From contig BCHX01000003.1 in assembly GCA_001599755.1 (NCBI GenBank), forward strand, positions 1,485,015 through 1,549,014: a DNA stretch of 64,000 nucleotides, given 5' to 3'. The DNA comes from Gliomastix tumulicola. Its lineage: Eukaryota > Ascomycota > Sordariomycetes > Hypocreales > Bionectriaceae. Of the stretch, positions 45,130 through 56,335 are shown one piece after another. The position numbers and the translations under genes were made by a program. The notes under the pieces were generated by a model. It saw nothing but the letters and a program-made list of their open reading frames with translations, had not been told where the DNA came from and did not search any database. Position 1 is the stretch's first letter. Each line of letters opens with the position of its first letter.

Positions 45130-46042
45130 AGATAGACTGGCTTGCGCAGTAAACACAGTTTGCCAACGTATCAGTCCTCGCCGATATCCTTCTATGACGT
45201 TCGCATTGTGAGATGCAGAGACGATGGCGAAGTCACGACCACCATCTCATCAGGGCGGTCAGCGTTGGAAGAATACTCAACGCTTGTAGAGGAGCACGAA
45301 AGGGATCAAGAGGTGAACGGTATTCACCAAGAGCAGTTCAAGGGCTCCGAAGAAGACGCAGTCCTCGTTGGGGCAGTTCAGACCCCCGTCGGCCTCGCTC
45401 TTACGCTCGCTGCACCTTGGCTAAGCCCCCGAGATCATAGCCATGTCCTAGCACAGCACGCCTGTGCCTCTGGAGACGTCGCTCGAATACTTCGTACAAC
45501 CAGCGACAGGGCGAGAATCGGCAAGCTGCGGCCCTGCAACCAGACGACCCAGACTGGCTGACGGCGTGCTGGGTACTGCAGACGGGTCTCGCCCATACGG
45601 CCCTCGAAGACCGAGTCCGGGGTCCCTTTCCCCTTCGTCATCTCGATCTACATGATGGCAACATGCTCCTCGACAAAGAGTACCATCTGACGGGGATTAT
45701 CGATTAGAGCAGCTGCCAGTCTCTCCGGAATTTGCCACCTTCGCAGCGTTGTCGGACGAGCAGAATCGTCCCATGATCGAGCTCAATCAAGCGCCTCGTC
45801 GTGGAGTCGATGAAGAAACTAGAGAGAGCGCACGTAAGAAGGCCGCCACTGGATAAACCCCAGACGCATGTTGCACTGCCAGCGAGTGTCTGAGTCTCAC
45901 GCCTGTTTCCGCCTACCTGGCTTCTAAGGGTGCAGGCGTCGCCTATCGTCAGTACATGGGGAAATAATTGCAAAGATCATCTATGGAGAGAGTGTTACTT
46001 GGGAGCAGCTGAGGGAGGTGTATGGCACTATGCCGCTGTCCT
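45130..46042 (+). pseudogene. Decayed APH-fold phosphotransferase gene
   Basis: Family motifs are scattered over three frames. GPFPLRHLDLHDGNMLLDKE at ~45620-45680 contains the catalytic HxDxxxxN loop of aminoglycoside-phosphotransferase-like kinases, and the following LTGIID runs into TAG (45705) exactly where the family has Trp. Fragments FATFAALSDEQNRP and KKLERAHVRRPPLDKPQ follow in other frames, and AKIIYGESVTWEQLREVYG at ~45970 ends the homology. Two further in-frame stops lie at 45854 and 45965. Intact fungal members are putative small-molecule or protein kinases of unknown substrate. Several frameshifts plus stops make this non-functional. It abuts the F-box pseudogene on the same strand. 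Confidence 0.75.
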
Positions 46043-46805
46043 AGCCAAGGCGTTAACGCACTACGAGTACCTAAATTACCGTCTGTACGGGCCGGATGGA
46101 CCCGCGAGGACCATGACCCATGAATGTCAAATGGGCACTTGACGCACTCTATTTTTCAGCGGTTGATCACCCCATTCATTCGACGTACGACTTACCGCCA
46201 TGTACTTTCTTCTCGCCTGGAAATGGTTTTCTCAGCCCGCTACGTTGACAGAAGACGAGAGCAATTCTGTGACAGCAGGAAACATCTTTTCGGGCAATTA
46301 TGAAAGAAGGCATGAATAAAGTCGTCAAGTGTTTGCACAATAATACCTTACCTACAATCTACCGGTGACATATTAGATACTAGTAGTTTTCAAGGCAGGT
46401 ACCGCCCCTCCTGGAACCTTCCTCCCCAAAACAGCAATCGGTCCAGGTCCTGATCCTCACCTGACATTTCTGAACCTCGTGCACTTTTTCCCCAATTGTA
46501 GGCCGCTATAAACTTTCCTTCTTGTCCACGTCCACGCCCGCTCCCGAACACTCAGCCAGCCATTCTCCCAAGCTGCAACCCAGTATGGACGCCTCGAGCT
46601 TCGACTCATCCATGCCCTTAGGCCTCGTTACATCCTAGTCACCCCTGCAGCTCCAACGCCCGCCCCGGCTTCCCCTCTCCGTCCCACCACGACAGCTGTT
46701 GCATCACATCGTCAGTGCGTCACCACCTCCGCCCACTGCGTTCCGTGTCTGGAGGAGGAGGAGCAAGACGAGCAGGCAGAACAGAGACAAACCAGACACA
46801 TTACC
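46043..46805. promoter_or_regulatory. Intergenic, promoter of the coiled-coil protein gene
   Basis: A CTATAAAC sequence (TATAAA at 46507-46512) lies about 295 bases before the ATG at 46806, followed by pyrimidine-rich sequence (CTTTCCTTCTTGTCC). The segment between the pseudogene and this box shows nothing else. Confidence 0.45.
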
Positions 46806-47906
46806 ATGGCTACAAACGGCGAATCACATCCACCTCCACGAGATGGATCCCCTACAGGCTCTCCTCGGTCCGCCTCCATTTCTCTCCAGGCTGCCGCTGC
46901 TGTGAACGCAGGACTGCAGCGCGAAACCTCTCGCCGTACTAGCTCCCCGAGAATCACAGGACCACAGGTCCTAGATGCTGTCCGCTAACACTCTATTGGC
47001 AGGCTCTTCCAGCAGCTCCCTCGCGCGGACTCGCACCTCGCCTCACACTGGCCGTCGCCGATCCGTCGTCCTCATGAACCTCCAGCTCAACGACCCCTCT
47101 ATCCCTGCGCCGGGCGAAATGGCCAACGATCGCTCTGGCCATCAGCCTTCCAGCCCCCTGATGCTGTCTCACTCGCCCACGACAGCGGATCCGCACCATC
47201 ATAGAGCTCCCAGTCTAGGCGAGCTGCATCAAGAGCTCGAGGCTGAGCAGGAAGCGCACGTGGTACGTTGACAGGAGTTCGCCCTTCACTTTTCAAGTCA
47301 CACCTACTAAGTTGTTCCAGAATCGACTTCTGCAGATGATCAGACAGCAGCAAATAGAGCTGCAACGTCTCCAGACGACCAATGCTGCCCTCGCTCAGGA
47401 AGGCAGCAGCGCCATCTCGGAGAGATCTGGCCATGGAACTCCCCAGAACGCTTCATCCATGCCAACCATCACCCCGGTCGGCTCACACCCGCGCTCTCCG
47501 ATCCTCCCCCATCACAGGGGCTCTACAGACCACCGTCGATCCCGGACACCTAGCCGTGGAGCCTCCCCTAGGCTGAGATCAACCTCCATCAGCGCCGAGA
47601 GCAGCGAATGGGCTCTAGGCGGTCGCGACGAGAGCGCATTCTATCAGGCCGAGACTCAGATGTTGACGAGGGAGAACCAAATGCTGCGCCACCGCATCAG
47701 AGACCTAGGTGAGATCTACTATTCTGCAGCGTTCACCTTGAGAGACCCCACAAGCTAACCGCGTGAACACAGAGAAGCAACTTGCTGATGTATCTGTCAG
47801 CCCATCGACAGCATCCCTACCTCCACTGCCGTCTCACCTTGTCCGTTCGACGACTCTGGAGGAGCAAGAAAACGAGCCATCCACGAATCCCCGGCAAGAA
47901 GCCTGA
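46806..47906 (+). CDS. Fungal protein of unknown function with a coiled coil
   Basis: Model: exons 46806-46935, 47003-47262, 47321-47708 and 47773-47906, 303 aa. Introns 2 and 3 (GTACGT and GTGAGA donors; TTCCAG and CACAG acceptors) are secure; the first donor (GTACTA at 46936) is chosen because it restores the frame, and could be different. The protein begins with Ser/Pro-rich sequence, then a conserved-looking GRRRSVVLMNLQLNDPSIP and GEM, then two helical segments likely to form coiled coils (LGELHQELEAEQEAHVNRL into MIRQQQIELQRLQ, and later QAETQMLTRENQMLRHRIR). The C terminus is short and disordered. I recognise the general pattern from ascomycete hypothetical proteins but know no function. 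Confidence 0.65.
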
Positions 47907-48495
47907 GCTGTGGGCCCCCCGCAAGCCCCGCGTGGCATTGTCTTTTGAGGCGCGACATAGGCTACAGCTGAGATAGTATCTCTTTCCGGCGACGAGCCAA
48001 AGGGCTCATTTTGGGGATGGAGCAGGAATAGGAGCGACGTCGTTTCGTTATCGCCCTTCGCACCTACGAGTCTCGGGAGTTCAAAACTCGCTGCCTTGGT
48101 GATTGGAGTGCCGAAGTTTTAACTCGGTAGCTGCCTACGCCGTGGTTTTGGTCCTGGTTTTAATAGCTGAGGCAGGCGTTCTGATCGAGGCGTTGGTGGA
48201 CTATTTGCCTAAATTTCACAGGCCGCGCAGACGCAGAGGCCTGTGCCTTACTGGCGTTGAATTACCATTTTTCTATCCTCCTATCTTCTCGTTGAGACTA
48301 CTTCGCTCCACTTGTGATTTGACAGCCTTGAATACTTTCGTACTTGCTCTCGGGGCTGCGATGCCCGGGATGCTCCGACTTCGGGACGCTCACGGCGGTT
48401 CCCGCCCCGGCCGTGATACCTGTTTGTCGCCGCCGTCCACATAAAAGCTACCCTACATAAACGACCATAGCCTCAATCTTCAGCATAGTATCGCA
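47907..48495. other. Intergenic, promoter of the L2HGDH gene
   Basis: Spacer of 589 bases between two plus-strand genes. The part near 48430-48490 is AT-richer (CATAAAAGCTACCCTACATAAACG) and likely contains the transcription start. No gene is supported. Confidence 0.4.
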
Positions 48496-49805
48496 ATGAT
48501 TACAGGCACAACGTGGGCAAAGTCAGCCATTGGCGGCTTGAATAGGTGTGGGAAGTCTTATTTCAGCTCTACGGCCGCCGCCAGGGCAGACTTTACTCAT
48601 GCGGTAGGCCTCACTCCTTCTAACCACCAACATTACGTACACGGACTGACCTTTCCCATCAGGTCATCGGAGGAGGTGTCGTAGGACTTGCCATTGCGCG
48701 CCAGCTCAGCCGGCGCACGGGCTCATCTACCGTCCTCATCGAGCGCCACTCCATGGTCGGCACGGAGACGAGCTCGCGGAACAGCGAGGTCATCCACGCG
48801 GGCATCTACTACCCTCCCGGCTCGCTCAAGTCGCGCCTCTGCATCCGCGGCAAGCACATGCTCTACGACCTCTGCGCCGCGCACGACGTCGGGCACAGAC
48901 GCACGGGCAAGTGGATCGTGGCGCAGAACGCGCGGCAGCGGGAGGCGCTCGAGGGCGTGTACAAGCTCTGCGTGGACCTCGGCGTCGAGGCGCGCTGGGT
49001 CGGCGAGGAGGAGGTGAGGCAGGAAGGCGAAGGGGTTAGGGCGGATGCGGGCGCGCTGGATAGCCCGACGACGGGGATCGTGGACTCGCACGGGCTGATG
49101 ATGTGTCTGATGGGGCTGTTCGAGGAGGCGGGCGGTGTGGCTGCGCTGAACTCGCGGGTGGAGCGGGTTGAGCCTCTGGGTGGTGGTGGTGTGGCGGGCG
49201 CTGGAGGGTGGGAGGTTGCCGTGGCGGATGCGGTGACGGGCGAGACCTCGACGATCACGTCGGAGACGATCGTCAACGCGGCTGGTCTGGGCGCCGCGGC
49301 CATCCACAACATGATCGCGCCGCCGGAGCGGCACCGACAGCTGTACTACGCCAAGGGGAACTACTTCTCCTACAGCGCCTCGCACCCACGCGTCTCTCGC
49401 CTCATCTACCCGGCGCCAGAGCCCGGGGCAGGCGGGCTGGGGACGCATCTCACGCTCGATCTCGCCGGCCGTCTGCGCTTCGGCCCCGACGTCGAGTGGG
49501 TGGACTCGCCCGAGAACCTCACGGCCAACGGCGACCGGCTGCAGACGGCCGTTGCGGAGATCAAGAAGTACCTCCCCGGCGTCGACGAGACGGTCCTGGA
49601 ACCGGACTACGCGGGCATCCGGCCGAAGCTGGGGCCCAAAGGGTCCGTGGTGCAGGGCTCGGCCTTCCACGATTTCTACATCGAGAAGGAGAAGGGCTTC
49701 GAGGGCTGGGTGAATCTGCTGGGTATCGAGAGTCCTGGGTTGACGAGCAGCTTGGCCATCGCAGAAGTGGTCGAGGAGCTCATGTACGGGAGCACGTCTC
49801 GCTGA
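48496..49805 (+). CDS. L-2-hydroxyglutarate dehydrogenase, FAD-dependent
   Basis: Exons 48496-48603 and 48663-49805 give 416 aa; the intron (GTAGGC to ATCAG) joins the FAD-binding GxGxxG loop, AVIGGGVVGLAIARQLS. Next comes GTETSSRNSEVIHAGIYY and GSLKSRLCIRGKHMLYDLC, which are diagnostic of L2HGDH, and later VNAAGLGAAAIHNM and YYAKGNYFSY. The end, GSAFHDFYIEKEKGFEGWV then LLGIESPGLTSSLAIAE, matches the family. The N-terminal ~30 residues are basic and hydroxylated with no acidic residue until Asp31, as in a mitochondrial presequence. The enzyme oxidises L-2-hydroxyglutarate, a by-product of malate dehydrogenase, to 2-oxoglutarate, passing electrons to the respiratory chain. The second exon is very GC-rich. 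It is convergent with the WD40 gene. Confidence 0.92.
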
Positions 49806-50187
49806 TGCCACGACACTGTCTTCCCGTTATATAGATTCAGACAACTGTCACTGGCGGCGCACAGCTATTCTCGCGGGGCTCACGTCTTGGAAACAGTAAA
49901 CTTGAGTCAATTTGTCGAGCTCTGCTAAGTGCTCAAAACCACAAAGACACCCTGATTAATCCTCCCAAATGCCCGATTTTCCGCCGTAGAACTGGAGATA
50001 AAATACACAAAACAAATATGATGCTGAATGACGAGAGGAAGAGAGAGAGAAAGAGAGAGAGGCGTAGACTCGTAGACCGCAGGCAAGCGCGAAAAATATA
50101 GAGAAATTTAAAAAAAAAACGCCTTGGAATGACGTGCAAAGTCCGTTACCCGTTATAAACCATCGTGAACAGCATGACAACGCAACC
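49806..50187. other. Intergenic, shared 3' region of convergent genes
   Basis: These 382 bases separate the L2HGDH and WD40 stops. A purine-rich (GA)n tract lies at 50034-50062 and an A run at 50110-50119. No gene is seen. Confidence 0.5.
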
Positions 50188-52404
50188 TCATCGCAGACGA
50201 ATGCCGGGGACGAGTTTGCGCGCCCCAACGTTGATGTGGAACTCGTAGATGCCGTTTTGAGCTCCGACAAACCTGGGTGATGGTTAGTATGAAAGACCGA
50301 AGTCGGCGTTAGGATGAAGATCACTCACAAAACACGGCCGTCCTCGCTCCATGACAGCCCGGCAGTGTTGTCTGGTGATGGTGGCACGTCAAAGAAGCCT
50401 GTATCTGTGACCAGCGTGCCGCGAATGGCGCTCTCCTCCCATCGGCTCATGACCTGGTTCACAAGCGGAACCAGGAGCGCCGACTCGTCATGCTCCCCAT
50501 CGGTCCCGCGTTCTCTGGCCTGCAGAATCTCAAGAACGTTGAGGTAGGAGTTGTCCTGCCTGTCCCTGTGATCGCGCAGCGCGGCCACGTTCTCGCCGAG
50601 CCTCTGCATCCATCGCTGTTCGGGCCTCCTTGAAACCTGCTGTCGATCGATGGCATCGCGCATCAGCTGCTGGCGAGCGAAGCGGGCTCGCTCGTGCGCC
50701 CGTTGGTTTTGATAGCTGCCCATGAGATCACCGAGTCCACGAGCGGTATTGCTTGGGCGTTCGCTTCGCAATTCGCGGGGAGGGTCCCCTCGTTCTCGAC
50801 GCATCCTTTCATTCTCTCCCTCAGCCCATGCTGTCATGTCGGCGTGGATCTGCCTCTGCCTCTCCCTCTCTCGTTCCCTCTCCTGTTCCCTCTCCCTATC
50901 GCGCTCCCTCTCGCGCTCGCGCTCTCTCTCCCGCCGCCGCCGGTCGCTTTGAAGTGCTTCCAGGACCATGGTCTCGTTCCGTGAGAGAGGCTGATTGAGC
51001 ACGTCGATGGTTTCGACCACCCTACGGCGAGTTGGGTTATGAATCTCGTGCTCCTGCTCGTTTCTGCGATCCAGTAACCGTGGGTCTACAGTATTGCGGT
51101 CGAGGATGTTGATATGCTCGTAGTCTTCCTCGACGTTGATGTCGAGAACCTGCCGGAACACAAAGTTGCTGCGCACGTCGGCAATGCCGACATGACCACG
51201 ATCCTCGGTCCAGGCTAGGATGTCGAAGGGGCCCGGGCAGAACGCCATGTCTCGGATTGCACCAGACGGACTCCGTGGTCGTGAGGATGTGAATGTAGTG
51301 ATGACCGGATCGGCGTCTGGATCCGTGAGCAAGCTCGTGTCGAAGATGGAAATAGTGCCGTGCTGAGTCCCGACCGCGAGGTACGCGCCAGTTGACGAGA
51401 AGCAAGCGGCGAAACTACCCCGATTATCAGTCTGGTCATCTTTTCTCTGACTCTTCAGCAATAATCTTTGCTTAAACTCCCAGGCACCTTGAGGATCGGC
51501 CCCGAGTCCCAATGTAGGACTGGATGGGGCCTCTGCAACACGCTCATGAATATATAGATATGGGTCGTCGAGGATGGCGACGAGGAGGCGTCCGTCCGGT
51601 GAGATGGTGGCTCGATTGACATAGTCTGGGTACGTAATCGTGTCGAGGGCTTCGATCTTGTCGTCCCCTCCCGTCAACTCTAGATTCACCAGCTTGACTG
51701 TCTGATCATTGTTGGCTAGAACTGCAACAGGGAAGGTGTATGCGAAGTCGGACAGAGGGACTCGATGTGAAGGGGACCACAGCGTGATGCAGTTGACTCG
51801 ATCGTTGGCAAGCTTGACGGCTGGAGCGAGTAGGCTCTTGCTGGCTTGTCTTGCCCGCGCAAGGAGGGTGAAAATGGAGTCATCGCCTGTTATAGAGAGC
51901 CCAAATGGCAGACGGGTTTCGGGGTCGACATCGAGCGAGGGGTTGTCCAGCGCCCCCAGCAGGGTCTCGTCGTCTAATCGAACCGCAACGAACTCTCCAT
52001 TCTCGCTGCCGCAGCAGAGCCAGCCGTGCTTCGCCACCAAGCAACGAGGAGGGAAGGTAAGCAGCCTGATCGTCTCGTATTCGTGGGTCGTCGTGTTGAG
52101 GCGCAAGACGTGGTTGCTACTGGGACCTCCGGGGAAGTAGATGGTATGCTTGTTCTCGGCGCTGATAAGGGATCGTAGTTGCCAGTGCCTGACAGCCCGG
52201 TTAGCACAGGATCTGCCCAAACACCACGAACGTGTAGGGCTGCCACATACTGTGACTTTACTGGAATCTTGTAGTGCTTGCGTCCTCGCTTGGAGACGAT
52301 GGTCTCCGTTGGGTAATGCCTACAGGATCCACGGTTAGTGAGAGGATGAGGGAGCGGCGGGCTTCGAGAGGGAGAACGAACAGGCCATCGTCTCTCACTG
52401 CCAT
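50188..52404 (-). CDS. WD40-repeat protein with DUF2415-type C terminus
   Basis: Exons 52404-52382, 52319-52251, 52188-50329 and 50272-50188 give 678 aa. The short first two exons are inferred from splice phase: MAVRDDGL, then HYPTETIVSKRGRKHYKIPV, then HWQLRSLISAENKHTIYFPG. WD-like repeats follow (LLTFPPRCLVAKHGWLCCGS, AACFSSTGAYLAVGTQHGTI, and others). A 45-residue stretch of alternating Arg and Glu (~430-475, RERERERERDREREQ) forms a charged single helix. The end ISAENK-style WD core plus GLSWSEDGRVLFVGAQNGIYEF fits fungal proteins carrying DUF2415. Function unknown; the yeast relatives known to me are only loosely similar. Convergent with L2HGDH, divergent from mitochondrial HSP70. Confidence 0.8.
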
Positions 52405-53653
52405 ACTGGCAGGCCTCGAGACTGGCTTCCGTTGTATTTGTCGTCAATCGCTGCGGGCAGCTCGATAAATGCTGGCGAAGGCGCTATCGTGGCGAAATAG
52501 AGGCGACGTGGTGCTAGGTGGCCGCGGCTGTCAGCGGCTGACAGAGACGCTCGCCAGGTCCAGCCAGTTCGGAGGAGCTGATGGTCACAGTGTAAATGGT
52601 GATGGCGACTGATATGCCTCGAATGTGTCCGAGTAAGAGAGCAAAAGCGAGTCTGCCGACGTCGAGGGCGATCGTGGTCTTGAATGACGTCTTGTTGGAG
52701 GAAGTTTAGCTGCTACTAGTAGTGGAGGGGGATTGTCTGTGAGTCTCTAGCGCCGGTAGAACCTACAGGTGCTCGTAACACCCGAAACTCTTGTGGCACG
52801 ATGCGTATAGAAGTCCCTCAATGAGTAGATGATGGATGGAACAAAATGGAATGGGCGGATTTGGTTGCTGGGTGGTATTGCCTCTATGTACTCACTCACC
52901 TTACGAATACAGACACAGCTCTTTCGGCCACTGTTGCCGCATGCCCTTTCGCCTCCAGCTGTGGAAATATCAAAGACATGCGGTGAGAAGACATAATAGT
53001 TCCACCAAAAAGTTCGAGAGTGAACCAGTTAAGTGTTGCTCTTTTTATGTCACCTAAGCGCCAAGACAGTGCTCGTCTCCCAGTACTACGGCCCGCCAAG
53101 TCCGCTGTAACATGAGCGATCTGGGAATAATTTGTCGTTGGACAAAATAACCCGGAGAAGAGGTTTGCTCTTGTGGAATATATGGAGGTTACTGGAGATG
53201 CAGTATTATATAAGCAGCGGATTCTCGTTTTCAGGAAGCTCCTGCTATAGGATTGTTGTTGATATCCCATGCAGCTGGAAGGGTCTTAGGGGTTCAATGA
53301 CATCCACTCACTCGGCGTTGGCGGCCATGGCGGGCACCTTCGGCAAACTCAAATCGGTACCCGGGCTGGACTATCAATATTCCGGCGACAATTTCCGAGC
53401 TTTCGAATTATGGGGCAGATGGGTCCCGAGCTTGGGCTGCTCTTTCCTTCGGCTTCCATGACTGGGGAATAATTTTCTCGGCAAGGCCAATTTTTTTTCG
53501 CTACCTCTTCCCCATCCAAAACTTGCAAACCTCCTAACTCTTCTTCCTTTATTCTTCATCATCTGTACAACACCCTCCAACCATCCTCGATCCGTCGCCT
53601 TGTGCCTCTTCTCCTTTAATCTTTCCCTTTAATCCCTCTTAATTACATTCAAA
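52405..53653. promoter_or_regulatory. Divergent promoter region of the WD40 gene and mitochondrial HSP70
   Basis: Spacer of 1.25 kb between divergent starts. Toward HSP70 it contains a TATATAA box at 53207-53213, a heat-shock-element-like motif at 53231-53243, an AGGGG stress element at 53288-53292, and a pyrimidine-rich leader (53540-53640). No gene is seen. Confidence 0.55.
53231..53243 (+). promoter_or_regulatory. Possible heat shock element
   Basis: TTCAGGAAGCTCC matches the Hsf1 pattern TTCnnGAAnnTTC at eight of nine defined bases. It lies about 410 bases upstream of the mitochondrial HSP70 ATG, where such a site is expected. Binding is inferred. Confidence 0.4.
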
Positions 53654-55823
53654 ATGCTGGCCTCGCGCTTTTCGAGAGCTGTAAGTCATCTACGTTCCAC
53701 TCCTCATGCATGCGCGTGTTCGCGTGCTGCAAGACCCGTCGCTGACATGTAACCTTAGCTTCCCCGGGCTTCGCCCATCGCTGCTCGGTCAGCTGCCTTC
53801 ACCAGAGCGCCATTGGCATCTCGGTTTGCCCGTTATGAGTCAACATCTGCGGGAGAGGGCGACAAGGTGCAGGGCGCCGTCATTGGTATCGATCTGGGTA
53901 CTACCAACTCAGCTGTCGCTATCATGGAGGGAAAGACCCCTAAGATTATTGAGAACTCGGAAGGTAAGCTACCGCCCAGCATCCTCGCGCAAGATTTCGA
54001 TAGTCGCTAATTCTGTACCAGGTGCTCGCACAACCCCCTCCGTCGTTGCCTTCGCCGAGGATGGTGAGCGTCTCGTTGGTGTCGCCGCCAAGCGCCAGGC
54101 TGTCGTGAACCCAGAGAACACCCTGTTCGCCACCAAGCGATTGATAGGTCGCAAGTTCACCGACGCTGAGGTCCAGCGTGACATTAAGGAGGTCCCCTAC
54201 AAGATCGTTGGGCACGGCAACGGTGACGCCTGGGTCGAGGCCCGTGGCCAGAAGTATTCGCCCTCGCAGATTGGTGGCTTCGTCCTGAACAAGATGAAGG
54301 AGACCGCAGAGAGCTACCTCTCCAAGAAGATCCAGAACGCTGTTGTCACGGTTCCTGCCTACTTCAACGACTCTCAGCGTCAGAGCACCAAGGACGCCGG
54401 TCAGATTGCTGGTCTCAACGTTCTCCGTGTTGTCAACGAGCCTACCGCTGCTGCTCTCGCCTATGGTCTTGAGAAGGAGGCTGATCGCGTCGTTGCTGTC
54501 TACGATCTGGGTGGTGGTACTTTCGATATCTCCATCCTTGAGATCCAGAGCGGTGTTTTCGAGGTCAAGGCTACCAACGGTGACACCCACCTTGGTGGTG
54601 AGGATTTCGACATCCACCTCGTTCGCCACATGGTTCAGGACTTCAAGAAGACCTCTGGTATCGATCTGGCTGGTGACCGCATGGCTATCCAGCGTATCCG
54701 TGAGGCTGCCGAGAAGGCCAAGATTGAGCTGTCCTCGTCTCTGCAGACTGACATCAACCTTCCCTTCATCACTGCCGACTCTTCTGGTCCCAAGCACATC
54801 AACATGAAGCTCACCCGCGCTCAGCTTGAGAAGATGGTCGATCCCCTTATCACTCGTACCATCGAGCCCGTCCGCAAGGCTCTCAAGGATGCCAACCTCC
54901 AGGCCAAGGATATCCAGGAGGTTATCCTCGTCGGTGGCATGACCCGTATGCCCAAGGTTTCCGAGTCGGTCAAGAACATCTTCGGCCGCGATCCCGCCAA
55001 GTCGGTCAACCCCGATGAGGCTGTCGCCATTGGTGCCGCTATCCAGGGTGCCGTCCTGTCCGGTGAGGTCAAGGATCTCCTGCTCCTCGATGTCACTCCC
55101 CTCTCTCTCGGTATTGAGACCCTCGGCGGTGTCTTCACCCGTCTGATCAACCGCAACACTACCATCCCCACCAAGAAGTCCCAGGTGTTCTCCACTGCCG
55201 CCGACTTCCAGACCGCTGTCGAGATTAAGGTCTACCAGGGTGAGCGTGAGCTCGTCAAGGACAACAAGATGCTCGGCAACTTCCAGCTCGTTGGCATTCC
55301 TCCTGCCCACCGTGGTGTTCCTCAGATCGAGGTCACCTTCGACATTGACGCCGACTCCATTGTCCACGTCCATGCCAAGGACAAGTCTACCAACAAGGAC
55401 CAGTCTATCACCATTGCCTCTGGCTCTGGTCTGTCTGACAACGAGATTCAGCAGATGGTTGAGGACTCTGAGAAGTACGCCGAGGCTGACAAGGACCGCA
55501 AGGCTGCGATTGAGGCTGCCAACCGTGCCGACAGTGTCCTGAACGACACTGAGCGCGCCCTCAACGAGTACGCTGACAAGCTCGACAAGACTGAGGCCGA
55601 CGGTATCAAGGAGAAGATCACCACTCTCCGTGAGTTCGTCGCCAAGAGCCAGTCTGGTGAGAGCACCGCTAGCGCCACTGAGATCAAGGAGAAGACCGAT
55701 GAGCTCCAGGTTGCTAGCCTGAACCTCTTCGACAAGATGCACAAGGCCCGCAACGAGCAGAGCTCTGAGCAGTCCTCTGAGCAGCCCTCTGAGGGCGAGA
55801 AGAAGGACGAGAACAAGCCTTAA
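53654..55823 (+). CDS. SSC1: Mitochondrial HSP70 chaperone (Ssc1 type)
   Basis: Exons 53654-53680, 53759-53963 and 54022-55823 give 677 aa. The presequence MLASRFSRALPRASPIAARS and what follows is Arg/Ala-rich without acidic residues until the cleaved region, typical for matrix import. HSP70 signatures: IDLGTTNSAVAIMEGK, YDLGGGTFDISILEI and ILVGGMTRMPKV; the substrate-binding domain follows from LLLDVTPLSLGIETLGG. The C terminus ends with a repeated SSEQ and an acidic/Lys tail. The protein drives precursor import through the TIM23 motor (with Tim44 and Pam16/18) and folds matrix proteins with Mdj1 and Mge1. Codon use is highly biased toward C-ending codons, as expected for an abundant protein. 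A possible heat shock element lies upstream. Confidence 0.96.
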
Positions 55824-56335
55824 GAAGTCGACAATCCGTTTGACAAATGAAGGCGGGAGAGATTAAAGATGAGAAGTTGGAGGGACGTGTTGTCCCTCAT
55901 TTCTCTTGTATTTTCACTGTACTTTACCCACCACAGCCACTTTTCTTCCCCCCCTTTTTACCACTGTTTGTAATACCATGGCTTGCGGAATGGCGTTGGA
56001 GCATCAAAACCGCTACAGGGATTCTTTTCCGTTGTTATATGAACTCGAATTATGGGTAGGAATATGGAGGGGATCTTGTTTTCGGTTGCATGTATAAAGA
56101 CACCGTGTATAGGTACCTATTAGATGACAATGCCATCTCCCCTCAAAACACTCTTACAATGAACGTGAAAAACGTGAAATGCTACCTATATTCATCCTGC
56201 ACGCAAGGTTGGCAGTTTGGCGGGTGAGGCCGTGTTCGCGGCTTTCATACACGACGTCATGAACTGTGATACTACTTAAGTGGCCAGGAAAAGAATGTAC
56301 CACATCATGTATCCATCTTGCATTTAGTTTCGTTA
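55824..56335. other. Intergenic, shared 3' region of convergent genes
   Basis: These 512 bases lie between the HSP70 and SRP68 stops. The sequence is AT-richer than the genes and includes several possible polyadenylation stretches (TGTATAAAGACACCGTGTAT at ~56091). No gene is seen. Confidence 0.5.
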
